From Topomyia yanbarensis (Eukaryota; Arthropoda; Insecta; Diptera; Culicidae), in contig NC_080671.1 in NCBI RefSeq assembly GCF_030247195.1, forward strand, positions 87,356,370 to 87,420,369: 64,000 nt of DNA, given 5' to 3'. Positions 1-11,706 of this stretch are shown here, one piece after another. A program made the position numbers and the translations under genes. The notes under the pieces are model-generated. The model made no database searches. It had not been told where the DNA came from and worked only from the letters and a program-made list of their open reading frames with translations. Each line of letters starts with the position of its first letter. Position 1 is the first letter of the stretch.

Positions 1-1419
1 CTGTAGTTGTGTTAAATTAGGTATTTTTCTATTATATTTGGAACCGTCTACCGACAAATCTACATTTACGAATACCTCCAAAAGTGACTTCTTGAGGTCT
101 CATGAAGGCCTGACACTAGCTTTATGATACTTTTGCTTTTCTAAACAGTAATAAAAATCTCAACATTCAAGAACTTCACTTTGTCAGAAAATATAGGGCC
201 ATCGGAAGCTAAAACTTCGTAAAATCGCACTCCTGGTCCTTTTTTCAGTGCAGTACTCTACGTCACTCGTTCAAATTTGCACCGCTCTTATGGTAGTCGG
301 TATTTGCTAGTATTACTGTTCTCCCATCCATTCTGGTAGTCAAACGGTGGGATAGCAAAATTCTTACAAGTTTCCTATCTCATGCCTCCACGCGATTCTA
401 AGTCTATTGATGACATTTGGTCCTTAGACCGCAGAATGAGAGGGTGCGAACAGAATGAGAGGGTGCGAACAGATCTAGTCGAGAAAACATTGCCGTAAAA
501 ATGAATAGTTGATCGGAAATTAGCCCCAATACGACTAATCTGACTAGTATCTATGAACACGGCTCAATACGTATTGAAAATTCGCCGCGTCTGTTTTTAT
601 GAACCTAATTTAAAGCTCCGTTATTGCTAACAAGCCCGTGCATCAGATTAACAATCCTTTATATTTCCCTTCAGTGTTCGGTATTATCGCTCGTATACTT
701 GTATTCCACAAACAATCCGATATGGAAAATAAGAAATACTTTCCTTGATTTATAACATCTCGCGCTATTTTTGCCAGTATAATATGCTGTCACTTGGTAG
801 TTTTCAAGCCAATAAATATATCGTAGAGAAGAAGTAGCGAGTTCTGTCCAAATACTGTTGCAATAAATAGTGATCCGGCCCATTACGCAGATAAGATTAG
901 CTTTTCCAGGCAATACTCCCACAATCGGCTGTGTGGAGTTCAAATTGTTTTTGTTTAGGGAACATAGTATACTCTCGGTAGCCGGCTGCCCAGAGTTTAA
1001 AAATAACCAAAAACTAAACAAGATCATCTCTTTTTCGAGTGATCGTGCACTCGAAGACTAACTAAACAACTACCTAATAAAATATGCTTTACAGGTCGCA
1101 TCGTTTGCTTGGAGCTAATCCTAGACCTGATACCCTTCCAAACCACCAACTCCGCGACACCTATGGAAGAGTCTGATGAATCGTCGTCCTTCCGTTAAGT
1201 AGGTGGAGCATCAACACTTCCTGTCTACCTTATCCTTTATCCTTCCCCGTGAACGATGGAGATGGGGGCGGCCGGCAATGATGGCTATCATGCTGTTGAG
1301 GTTTTAATATGGGTCGGATTGGTATGAATTCCTACTTACCACTTCCTAAGCAACTTTTATTAGATAATCAGCAGTCAAACATGATGAAGTCAGTGTGCAA
1401 TCCGCCAAAATCATCGTCA
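1..1419. other. No recognisable gene; unidentified AT-rich sequence
   Basis: I see no coding exon, RNA gene or complete transposon here. Open frames on both strands are short and resemble no family I know. The stretch 1095-1300 is more GC-rich and looks like dispersed repeat, but I could not assign it. Confidence 0.5.
432..469. repeat. Tandem 19-bp duplication
   Basis: The 19-bp unit CAGAATGAGAGGGTGCGAA occurs twice head to tail with no spacer and no mismatch. A perfect short duplication in otherwise diverged sequence suggests a recent replication slip. Confidence 0.9.
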
Positions 1420-1449
1420 CAACGCAACGCAACGCAACGCAACGCAACG
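1420..1449. repeat. (AACGC)n microsatellite
   Basis: About six perfect copies of the pentamer AACGC in a row. Confidence 0.95.
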
Positions 1450-1471
1450 TTTGTACGAACATTTTGATATA

Positions 1472-1533
1472 CAGTGAAGACTCGATTTTATCTAGCCCCG
1501 ATTTTATCAGCGTTTTGACCCGATTTTATCAGC
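1472..1533. repeat. Repeated CGATTTTATC phrases, possible DNA transposon end
   Basis: The phrase CGATTTTATC occurs three times in about 60 bp, starting CAGTGAAGACTCG directly after a TA. This style resembles the terminal region of a Tc1/mariner-type element. No matching opposite end was found in the window, so it may be a solo or truncated end. Confidence 0.35.
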
Positions 1534-3964
1534 TTCGTATGAAAATTGATAGTTTGTAGTTTGATGGGTCCTAGCAGACGAACCAAGTTGAATTCGAAAA
1601 AAAATTCTTTCGTGAGCATATTTTTCTTATCCGAAATATGCAAAAAATCATTTTGTTTTAAATTTTGTACTGTCAGACCCTCTTAAGGGAAGTTTAAGCT
1701 AAATAATCAGGAAAGCTTACGAGGCTATATTTAGGGACCAAAGAAGAATATTTAAAGAGCTTCGATTTCTTAAAAAGAAAGAAAAATATCGTTTATCTGG
1801 GATTATATTTCAGAGAAGTGGCTGTAATCTGTTGCTCAAAATGTTTTATTGCATTATATAACCGCTTCCTGGAACGGGTGGCATATTCTGAGATTTATTT
1901 GACGCTATTTTTCCCATGGAAAATAAATTTTTTGGGCTCGTCGGCGTATGACTCGCTTTAACCCACCAATAAAAGATATTATTCGGAAAATTATCAGGAA
2001 TATAGCAATTTAAAGCTTACTTTATGCGAATACACAAGGTTTGTTTTGTATTTTTTGTTTATTCTGGAAATAGACACAAAAACTTCAAGTGCGCTAATTC
2101 TGTGTCCACATCACATCATCCACGAAACACGTGTTTCCTCAGAATGACAGCTACAGCCAGAATATAGCAGCACTCACTAATTCAACTAAATGAAGGATTG
2201 GTAGATTGCACGCATACAAGGTGTTTGAAACGTTACAGTAACTATAACCTACTCCGCACGCGCTGAAATGGAAATATATGTAAATGTGCTAATTCTCTGT
2301 CCTTCACTGTAGATGGTGGAATTGCGCAGCATTAACTTCTGCTAACTGGGATTGCAAGGGAACACCCATTCGCTGGGTAACGTCAATTGAGCTGACATTT
2401 CTTTGAACCATTTAATTTCTTTAGTGTTTGTATCGCCAAATAAGGAATTAATCAACAGGGGTTTTAACGTGTGTGGGGAATACGCATGGTTTTGTCTGAG
2501 TTGGAAGTTAAATTATGTATGAGAATTGACAATTCGCAAGAAGTATCAAAAACCATTTACCAAACGGTGGCAGCCATTTCAGCATGAAGAACAATTATTT
2601 TTTTGCCATATTTATTGATTTGCTTTTGGTACATTAAATTCTGTTAATATATTGCATGAGCTCCGATAATTTTTTTTATCATTTCTGAAAAAAAAAGAAA
2701 AATAAAAGCTAAATTCCAACACAACATCCCAAACACCTTCCCACGATTCATTTGCCGTTTCTGGCGAGCGACAAAACCAAAATTAACCAATTTAGTACCA
2801 CCCCCAAAATTCCGCTCAACTAAGTGTCTGTCATTTGCGTCGTACCACATCATTGTCGTCTACGCCGCCTCCGCCACCGTATCCATCGCTAATCACTGTC
2901 AACACGCTTCCCGAACGCTTCATAATGTCAGGAAGATAATTTAAATTTCTTTGCCAAAAATTAGTTTTCGGCTCGATTTTGTGCGTTGTTGTTTTTTTAT
3001 TCTCACCGCGGCTTTCCCTTCTATCGAACGGTTTCCTCTACTTTTCAGTCAGCAAAGAGACTCGTGCCGCAAAGTAGCATCAAATCAGAAGTGGTCACGA
3101 TTTTTGGCGATTTCGTTCTTTTTCGGAGAATGATGACGGATTCTGATTTTCAAATCAGCTTCAATTTGTGCGCGAACAGTAACATTAACAGTTCCAAAAA
3201 ATGAGCCTGCGGCGAAGGTTTGGTGAAGAAATGGGAGGCACAAATTTAATATACCTCTAATAATAATTTCCGGCGGTGAGGGGGGAAGAAATGGCCAGTG
3301 ACCGGTGCGCTGTGGTGGCGGGGATAATGATGATGATGATAAATAATATTTAGTTGCTACTGCGTGCGAATGGGCACCATCGGTGTGAAGTTTTTTCGGC
3401 TAATTATTGCTAATTAATTGTAGCAGTTTCGCAGATGCGAAATGAGTGTTAGGATGGTACAATTAAACAGTAAAATTTTATGAACATTTTGGTGAAGTTG
3501 GTGATTATATTGAAAAACACCTCGACACGCATTTTCAAGAAGATATGAATATAAATTGAAAGAACAGGTTCAACCGTTTCATTCTCGTTAACACAAAGTC
3601 AACGCGAAACATCACTTGTCCAACTGGCAAGTGATTGTACTCCAGTATGATAGCTCAGAAACAGGAACACTCGAAGCGACCTCCACACAGTATGACGCAC
3701 CTCGAGAAGGATCATTTCTAACGTAAACTACAACTGAGACGGTTGACCTACACACAAGCCTTCCCTAGAAGGTGCATTCCCACAGCATCTTCGCATCCAC
3801 TCAAGCATCCACACTGTTCTCGACCGGAGACAGCGACCAAGATGCAGCGAGTGTTAAAACGAGAACGGATGGGAGAGGATGCACCCTGATGGGCCTCACT
3901 TTCTATTGTTGTGACTTTTTCACTTATATTGAATCTTCGTTTCTGATTTTCACACCACACAGGC

Positions 3965-3982
3965 AGACCGACCGACCGACCG
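3965..3982. repeat. (GACC)n microsatellite
   Basis: Four to five copies of the tetramer GACC. Confidence 0.85.
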
Positions 3983-4784
3983 GGTTATCCGATGGTGGTT
4001 CTCAGTTGCTGTTGGCTGTTGGTGTACCTACTTGAGCACACCCAGATTCAGATATGCGATGACTTGTTGAAGAGCCATACAGTCACCGAGTTGAGAAATC
4101 GGTACATGGGTCTCTTTAGTGTATTGTGTACTTGCTCGTATTTACGCACAACAACCTCCCGGATGATATCGTTACGGGGTTACGCCTGATTGGAACAGTT
4201 GGGGTTCGTTTAGTGCGATAGAGTTCTTAATCACACATTGGAAGGTCATCGTAATCATTCAGGCAATTGTTGGAGAGTACGTATGATGTTGGTTGATGTC
4301 GATAAAATGCAGTGTTGGTTGATAAATGTTTTAAAATCAGACCTAGACTGTAAGATTTGTACGTCCTGTATGTCACTATCTGCACATGATTTGCCAACAC
4401 TGAGCTCCGGCTCAACCAGACGATTTGATCGAATCTGACACAGAACTGACTGAGTAAGTCACAATAAAAACAGTTCCTACTGTGCCACTACCGATGCCGG
4501 TCTGCTCTGCCTTCGATCCACTTGGGAGGATGTCGGGTGTCTTCTTACAGCGATAAGTGTGTTGGTACTTCTATCCATTCATCCGTCCACCCCGGGGTCG
4601 GCCAGGCCCATTTACGTAGGAGAAGGCAGAAGGCAGTCAAGCCGGAATGACATAATTCTAATTTATGATATTCTGAATGCACTCTCACACACACACTGAA
4701 GCTCTCCGCTTGCCGGTTGAATGTTATTCCAACCTTCAAAACTCCCTGTGGCAGGCAGCGAGAGAGAGCGAGCGGTTGCATCTT

Positions 4785-4822
4785 CAGTTAGGCAGTCAGT
4801 TAGTCAGTCAGTCAGTCAGTCA
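4785..4822. repeat. (CAGT)n microsatellite, imperfect
   Basis: Repeated CAGT/TAGT tetramers, about nine units with a few interruptions. Confidence 0.85.
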
Positions 4823-5696
4823 AGTACAATAGAGCAGATGCATTATGGAAACCAATTTCCTCCGGACGGCTTTCTCGTACGGCGGACTACTCCTAGGTTT
4901 CGTCTCCGTTCTCCGTTTTTTTTTGCTTTCGTTTCCCCGAATGAACTCGAACAATAGATTGCTATAAATTTTGAACGGCAACTAATGGTCACTTTGGAAA
5001 CTGGTGGCCGCCGCCGACGACGACTTCGTGAATGCTGAGCTGGCAATAATTCAATGGTTTTGCTATTATCCTTTCTGAATGATACCTGGATCGATTCATG
5101 CGATGGGAAATATTCGGAGATTCGTTATGGTTTTATGAATTTGTAATGCTTTTATTTCTTAGACTTAGACTTCATTGGAAGGAAAGGGAAAGTGGCCGTT
5201 GGAATCATTTGAATCGATAATGGGGAGGCATGATTTTTTTTTTGGTTGAGACCTTGACTAGTTACGACTAGTATGGAGCATAAACATTTTGATGATAGCT
5301 TAAAGTTCGGCTAAAATCAGTTTAAAATATTATAGCTATTATTGTTCAAGTACGATGCTTGATCCATACTTTGAATATTTATTATTCTAAGCGTTGTGAG
5401 AAGTCTAGAAAATTTTCTGGGATCTATTAATTATTGAAAATATCTCGTTGTCGAGATTCCATACTTATTCAAGCCGAACTTTAAAAAAAATGGGTTTTAT
5501 GCTTTGTATTCAACACATCAATTACACCCAAAAAGCCACATGTTTTGTGTGAACTGATACTAAATGATAATTCGGCCAGCGAGTCCAGAAGTTCTGGTTC
5601 GCTGGCCCGAAAGCAAAATCTAGTCTTTTAATTTATTAGATTTGGTGTTTAATTTTTTAGCAAGACGGTGCCACTTACTGATGCTTGTAAACTAGA

Positions 5697-6035
5697 CTGC
5701 CCAGAAAAATGATGAATTTTTGAAAACTCAATCGGCCCACCTCTGAGTCGATTCCTAGTCTCACCAGGAGTACTTGCACCAAATTTGAAGCAAATCGGAC
5801 AAGTCTTACTACCGGACCAACGTGCCTGAAGTTTGTATGGAATTTTTCAACAATTTACATGGAGGAAACTCCCTAGTTCGTATTTTCGCCACTAGGTGAC
5901 ACTGTATGCATCGTATTATCACAGTAAGTGAAAATAAGAAAGATAATTTAATTGTCTACAACTTTGTCGAAGACTGCTAGTAAATCCGGCTTTGTTAAAA
6001 GAGGTTATTAAACTTTTAACGAAGTGATGTCTGAG
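5697..6035. repeat. Solo copy of the inverted-repeat arm found at 47.97 and 48.65 kb
   Basis: This block is clearly homologous to 47978-48310 and, in reverse complement, to 48651-48975. Shared landmarks are ATCGGCCC, a GAAGCAAATCGGACAAGTCT phrase, the GGT(G/A)(A/G)CACTGTATGCATC phrase and the terminal ACTTTTAACGAAGT. At 48 kb the two arms bracket one element; here only one arm is recognised and it runs straight into another repeat at 6.1 kb. Confidence 0.75.
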
Positions 6036-6390
6036 TCAGTTTTGCATGAGGCCTAGCAGTGCATGGTTGTGTATCAGTACTCGAGTCCCGCGAACTATAC
6101 ATTTTTGTGAAATAATGGTTTAGAAAGCTTGATGGTTCTATTTAATGAAATGATTTTTGTTAGGGTGAAAACACGAATATTTTGAAGATGCTCACCATTT
6201 TTGTGCGAAATGAGAGTACGGTGCTATTTGGACCGCCAATTCCATCAACCACCGTTCAGCGGCTTGCGTCGGCGCACACGATTGCCACGCCACAGTAAAG
6301 GAAACACATGATGCGCCAATCGACAGCTGTGAGTACAAAGATTAATTTTTTTATCACATTTTTTTGCTTTTTAAGGAGTTTCTCCAATAA

Positions 6391-6641
6391 GGGACCATTC
6401 ATAAATTACGTAACGCGAAATTGACTCCCCCCTCCCCCCATGTAACAAATTGTCACAAAATTCTTTATCCCCCCCTCATCTATTACGTAACAAATTCCTC
6501 GAAAAAATTTTTTTTGTTCAGTAAAAATATGTTACGTAACGATCTAGCTTACTCCCCCTCCCCCATATGTCACAACATGTCACAACATCTCGTACCACCT
6601 CCCCCCCCCCCTAAACGCGTTACGTAATTTATGATGGTCCC
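6391..6641. mobile_element. MITE with ~24-bp inverted ends and a TAA target duplication
   Basis: The ends are GGGACCATTCATAAATTACG and, on the other strand, GGGACCATCATAAATTACG, each leading into GTAACGC. TAA lies immediately outside both ends (6388-6390 and 6642-6644), a 3-bp duplication typical of PIF/Harbinger elements. The related repeat at 20.8 kb reads through the equivalent point without the element, which supports real insertion. The interior has C-rich runs and no coding frame, so it is non-autonomous. Confidence 0.85.
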
Positions 6642-6893
6642 TAAAGAGTTCATAGGGAATCATAATTCCACTGCAAAAATGACAGTCTGAATTGCCCCGT
6701 AGGATGGAAAATATAGAGTTTGTCTATCTCTGCAGTGGAGTGATACAAATGATTTTTTATTCAGTTCGTTTATTTGATAGGCACAAATGTGTTAGCTTGG
6801 TGATGCCAAATTCTTTTGTTTTTTACATGTTAAATACTTGAAACTGAGAGGGTACAATGTTCAGATATTTTTTTATATTGAGAGGAAGAATTC

Positions 6894-7202
6894 AACAGCT
6901 ATCATTAGACTAGAAATACAGTTCTATTTACAAGATTGGTGGCAAAAGATTTTTTTTTATGAAAAATTTTAAAACAAGGAATCCAGTTTGATATTCAAAT
7001 GGGGAGGAATAGTTTTTGACGAAATATTTTATAGTTATCTTAAAACTAAAAATATAGTTTGATATAAAAAGGGGGAACAAGTTGTTATGAGAAATTTCAC
7101 TGCTATCTTAAAACCAGGGATACAATTCTATTTATAAGATGGGGGACAAAAGATTTAATGAAGAAGAAAAGTAACAGCTATCTTATAACTAGGAATACAG
7201 AA
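6894..7202. repeat. Minisatellite of ~70-75 bp, about five diverged copies
   Basis: The phrase (C/T)AGCTATCTTAAAACTAGG(G/A)ATACA recurs near 6895, 6968, 7033, 7108 and 7177, each followed by a G-rich block such as GATGGGGGACAAAAGATTT. Sequences of this style are, to my knowledge, common in Aedes genomes. Confidence 0.75.
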
Positions 7203-7425
7203 TACAAATTTGATTTTTTGATGGAGACTTATGCTTGGTTAAGATATTCAAAGGAATGCAAATGAATTGTTGTGGCTCCAAAATGTAGCTGAGGTTTCAA
7301 ACTAATAATTAGGACTTATGACCGATAAATCCTTTCACATCTACCTGCTCGTTCTGTGAGTCATTTGCGCGACTTTTGGAGGGCAATTTTATTAGGTAGG
7401 TCCGAATAGCCCCCGGTTCCTTTAT

Positions 7426-8516
7426 GTGTTTCATTTACCAAGGTGGTTCCTGTAATGGATGGGTTCGGAACTTGAAGGAGAGGGTGGGTTTCTGGAGGAT
7501 TATCTATCTAAATAGAGATAAAAATCTAAAACTGTAAATATCATTGGTAATACGTCGCGAAAACAACTTTGAATTCATTGGATCCATCGGAAATACCACC
7601 ACATCAATTGTGTTTGTAACTCGGTTCATCAATTATTCTGTTGCGGAATATTGATCCACCGAAATTGCGCAATGGGACAAGATTGCGAAAAATTAATTCC
7701 AAATATTATTCTACTTACATTGGATTCGGACAATTTGTAACATGTAGAGCAAACAGGGGCAGCCACAAAAGCTAACCTGAATAGTGGTCGCAGTGGCAAA
7801 GTTTCCCCTAACAAAAAAAGTATTTTTTCCGCGCATTCCTACTGACATACTATTAGAGACGAAATTCGCGCTAACTCGAACAAATGTTGGCAGCACTCTC
7901 TCAGATTTTAATAAAACTTTCTGTACACGAGAATTTTGTCACAAAAAGCCACTTTGCATACTTTGTTTTTCCAAAAATGATCTAGACTGTCTTTTGAAAA
8001 GGGTCAAACTTTGCTTACCATTTTTTTTTCAAATAGCTATAGTCTGAAATTGACAATCCCACAAAAATGTTGTAGGAGTGATTTTCACAAAATTAGTCAA
8101 ATTTTTTGATAAAAATGTTGGAAAAATTCTTTATTGACTCCTACACTGAAAAGAATCGATTAAAAAAATTAAGGTCGATTTACAAAAATCCATCTTTGAT
8201 TTGGATGAAATTTTGTTCCAAGATAGGTAATTATGTTCCCTACCTACCGTCAAAAATTCAAGTCGGGCACTTTCAAGGAAAAAAAAATATTTGAAAAAAA
8301 AACTTTTCCTCCTTGTCCAAACTGAATTTTTTTTCAGTGAATTTTAATCGAAAACTAAACCAATGAAAGTCATAATCATCTCAGAACCCAATTTCCCAAC
8401 ATGTAAAAAGAATCAGTAACTAATTTGGTATTCGTTTGGGATATTACCCTGGTTACCTGTACCTTACCTGCATCAATACTCATTTTACCAAATAACAGTA
8501 CTATAAAACTAAGGCC
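7426..8516. other. No recognisable gene
   Basis: Unassigned AT-rich sequence. I saw no supported exon, RNA gene or paired transposon ends. Confidence 0.5.
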
Positions 8517-8520
8517 TTAA

Positions 8521-8644
8521 CCCTTAAATGCATGAAACTCATTTTTCCTTGGTACTCATTTTTCTAGTTGGATACGATATATACCTCTTGTTAAGGCTTT
8601 ATAAATCGGTATGTTGTCAAATGGCAACAGTATGCATTTAAGGG
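8521..8644. mobile_element. TTAA-flanked MITE, 124 bp (piggyBac-like)
   Basis: Perfect 13-bp inverted ends, CCCTTAAATGCAT and ATGCATTTAAGGG, sit directly inside TTAA at 8517-8520 and 8645-8648. TTAA target duplication is diagnostic of piggyBac-type transposition, and TTAA MITEs are well known in Aedes. The interior cannot encode a transposase. Confidence 0.88.
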
Positions 8645-8870
8645 TTAAATCAGTCTAGTAACAGTTGTGAAGAGCTCTTCTATTAAAATTATCATTATGG
8701 ATCCATTGTATAAATCAAAGTTAAACAGTATCAAGTGATGTGCAAAGATTACCAATCCGAAGTGTAATCGTAATAATTTACGTCCGGAGGTCGTCATCTT
8801 GGATTTCAACATGGAGTCAGACATAAATTTCTGGTGCCCTACTCGTTAAGACCATTCCGAAAATACCTAG

Positions 8871-9395
8871 TCAGTCTAGATTCTAGACTGTGAACTCTCA
8901 ATTCTGCATTCTTCACGTTGGATTCTGGAAACCGGGTTATGGCTTCCATATTCTGTGCTATGGACTCTGAACTATGGTATCTGGGGCCTTGATTCTGGAC
9001 ACTGGAATCCGAACTCTAGACTCTGAACTCTGGAATATGCACTCGGGACTCTGGATTCTGGACTCTTGGCTCTCCCATCGGGACTCTGGATTTTGGACTA
9101 TGGACATTGAACTTTAGATTCTGGACTCTTCACTCTCATCGCTGGGTGATGGACTCTTGGCGCTGGCCTCGAATTTCTGTACTATGCACTCTGGAGTCTG
9201 AACCATGAGCTCTGGTATCTTGGGTCTTGATCGTTCACTCTGGAATCTGAACTCTAGACTCTGGACTCTGAACTTTAGGCTCTGCACGCGGGTCTCTGGA
9301 CTGTCGACTTTCTCCTCGGGACTATGGACTCTGGATTCTAGTTTCTGGGCTCTGTGCTCTGAACTTGGGACACTGGGCGTTCTCCAATCATTTTC
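8871..9395. repeat. GGACTCTGGA-type minisatellite, ~0.5 kb
   Basis: A diverged array of about 7-bp units (variants of CTCTGGA, CTCTGAA, ATTCTGG) runs for roughly 500 bp. Because three units make 21 bp, it gives an artefactual heptad-repeat open frame on the minus strand (9114-9488). It ends where the mariner transposase relic begins. Confidence 0.85.
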
Positions 9396-9404
9396 ATCGA
9401 GCCT

Positions 9405-9791
9405 GACGTCAAAGTAAATGCAACGTATTATCTGGAAAATGTTCTGGATGCTGTTTTGAAGCTGTGGGCAGACAAACGTTTCGATCACAGACTATGGTCG
9501 TTGTCACAAGATTCGGCACCATCTTACAAAGCGCGAGTGAACCCAGAATAGCCGAAAACTAACGTTACGAACTTCATTACGACCACACAATGACTCTCTT
9601 AGTCACTAAACGTGAATCCAATGAATTATTCTCTCTGGTTCGAAGTAAAAATACATTACCCTCGAGACGCTGAAGAAAACCATTATCCATGAGTGGGCCA
9701 AAATACCTACAAGTCACATTCGGACAGCTTGCGATTCAGTTTTGGCTGTCGTAAGACCAATGTCAAAGTAAAAGGATATCATATCGAGTAA
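9405..9791 (+). pseudogene. Mariner-type transposase remnant (C-terminal half)
   Basis: Reading + strand from 9405, the frame gives DVKVNATYYLENVL, then a QDSAPSYKAR motif that matches the second catalytic block of mariner-family DDD transposases, then an in-frame stop. After a frameshift, NVNPMNYSLW stands where the third catalytic block (normally D-x-N-P-M-D-Y) should be, with the catalytic aspartate replaced. The relic closes with VKGYHIE and a stop, the usual mariner C-terminus. The N-terminal DNA-binding half is missing, and the minisatellite occupies the upstream position. At least one stop and two frame changes make it dead. I did not find terminal inverted repeats around it. Confidence 0.82.
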
Positions 9792-9799
9792 AAGTGGAT

Positions 9800-10743
9800 T
9801 GATTCAAAACTTTTGATAAGTTTCACATATTCCCTATTTTGAAGTAAATAAAAATAATATTCCAAACCGAATTTAAACCTTTGTTAATTAGTTACACTGC
9901 GAGTGTCGGACAATGTACTGTTCTGGGTAGCCGGATACCGAGAATTTATGATTGATTTATCGTTTGTTGAATTAATTTTGAAATGCTCGGTATGGAAAAA
10001 AAGCAACTTCAGCTCCCGATAACCGAAAGTCAGAAGTGTTGCTTATGTTTAATTGAATTGAACGACGTGTGTACGATTTTACACATGTGAAACACATAAG
10101 AAGAGGATTTCATAACTACGTCTTGCGTTATTACTTGTAATATTTTTTTTGTTATTTTAACTACTAGTGAGACCTAATTTATATCACAATATGTGAAGAG
10201 AATGGCATTCTGTTAGAATCTTGTTATTTCATTCTGATCGGGTGATAGTAGCATAAATCAATGAAACGACGACTATGTAGATTTTTTTTCGACGAACCAA
10301 TGAACAATTTGCAGTGAAATTCACGTGCGATAAAAATTAGATACGTGCCCCGTCAAACCACTCCGTTACCAATTAATATTTTTACACGTTGCCGATCGCT
10401 GATCATAAATGGTCCGATTATCCTTTTTGAGCGGCTCCGTCAATTATGTTTGAACGCATCGACGTGGTGCTTGATCTAAGCGTGAACTCAGCGTAGCAAT
10501 TAAGGAACAATCTTTTTTTCTTATCAAAGTATACACTCGTTCACTTTGAAAAAAGCCCCATCCTTAAATACAACACTCTTGTGTGTTAGTTTCGATTCCC
10601 AGTCTTCGAAAAATAATACTGGTCGTTAGCGTGTCTAAAATTTTGGAGGAAAATGTGAATCCTGCACATCACAGAGCTACTTGTTCCCTAAGCCACTGTG
10701 ATTACACAGTACCTATTAAATTTTACCCAAATCCATCATAATT
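9800..10743. other. No recognisable gene
   Basis: AT-rich sequence between the mariner relic and the TA-flanked element at 10746. No supported feature. Confidence 0.5.
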
Positions 10744-10745
10744 TA

Positions 10746-11599
10746 GGGGAATTGTGGGAAAAACCGACACCCCACAACTTTCCCTAGAACTCAAATTTTT
10801 ATTCATTTCATAATAACACATTATTATTGGTACGTTTATGTACAGTATTTGAAGGAAAATTGGATTTACGTTAGTACGCCAAATGTCATAAAAATAAACA
10901 AAACATACGACAGCAGCGTTCATACTCGTCTGGATGTTATTTTTTTAAAGTAGATTTTCAGGCTTTAACCGAATAAAAGCTTTTCAAATCACCACATTTT
11001 TCAGTACCTATTATTATCGGCCTTTCCTATGATCAACTGGGTGCATTGAAGACGAATTTGAGAAATTGATTATTTTTAATAGCTTTTTTTAAAAAAATGT
11101 GCCCCATTGGGGTAAAACCGACGCCCTATGGTTAGGGTAAAACCGACACGCTGTTAAGACGGTTGTGTTTACTTGCGATTCATTACAAAATGCTGGGGAT
11201 CTTTGTGACACTTTAATTGCACTATTAGTACACTATAGTAATAGCAGAATTCCACAGAAATACTTTTATTGTGTTTATTTCTTGTAAGTCTCTTTAAAAA
11301 TCAATAATTGGAATTTTTGCTTATCTGATTCTATCTGGTTTGATGAGCTTTTTGCTATTTCTGCAAAAAGCTCATCAAACCGAATTTCTAGTGTTCTCTT
11401 GGTTTGTCATGGACGAACTATATCACAATGAGACAATGATCTTTTGTATACCCCGGTAGATCGTTGAGGATCAGAGTCCGAATGCCTTGTTAAGAATATT
11501 CTGAAGAAGAATTCTGCATAGAAATTATAATTGTATTGGTTTTGTGGCAACCCAGAAAAAGTGTTAAGCTTAAGGTGTCGGTTTTAACCATAATTCCCC
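10746..11599. mobile_element. TA-flanked non-autonomous DNA transposon, 854 bp
   Basis: The ends are GGGGAATTGTGGGAAAAACC and, on the other strand, GGGGAATTATGGTTAAAACC, followed in both by GACACC. TA flanks both sides (10744-10745, 11600-11601), as for Tc1/mariner-class insertion. Inside, GGGGTAAAACCGAC recurs at about 11109 and GGGTAAAACCGACAC at about 11137, so terminal motifs are repeated subterminally. No transposase frame is present. Confidence 0.82.
11337..11381. repeat. Perfect 18-bp inverted repeat (hairpin)
   Basis: GGTTTGATGAGCTTTTTG is followed after a 9-nt loop by its exact reverse complement. It lies inside the TA-flanked element. It may be a structural part of that element or a terminator-like foldback. 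Confidence 0.9.
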
Positions 11600-11706
11600 T
11601 ACATATTTGCAAATCGGACTGATGTTTGCAGCGAAAAATGTGAGTCCAAATTTCTCAAACGGATTACCCAAACTAGGTGAATTTTCAATTTCAATGGAAG
11701 ATTCAA

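Larger units (their letters stand above)
1546..5690. other. No recognisable gene; a few microsatellites
   Basis: I found no supported exon or transposon. Between about 2.6 and 5.05 kb the sequence is less repetitive and could hold host regulatory or intronic DNA, but nothing specific supports that. Simple repeats are listed separately. Confidence 0.5.
6098..7425 (+). repeat. Dispersed repeat, copy A (inverse of 20.57-21.02 kb)
   Basis: Blocks of this interval match the reverse complement of 20575-21020 in the same order: a segment with ATGATTTTTGTTAGGGTGAAAA (compare about 20990-21010), GCGCCAATCGACAGCTGTG (compare about 20875-20890), CTGAATTGCCCCGTAGG (compare about 20760) and GACCGATAAATC...AGGTAGGTCCGAATA (compare 20585-20635). 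Copy A carries two blocks that the other lacks: the MITE at 6391-6641 and about 0.5 kb around the 6.9-7.2 kb minisatellite. No coding capacity is visible. Confidence 0.75.

Noticed and set aside
9114..9488. Minus-strand 124-codon frame with a heptad-like repeat
   Set aside because: Three 7-bp minisatellite units make 21 bp, so any frame through the array gives a 7-residue periodicity. It is antisense to the mariner relic.
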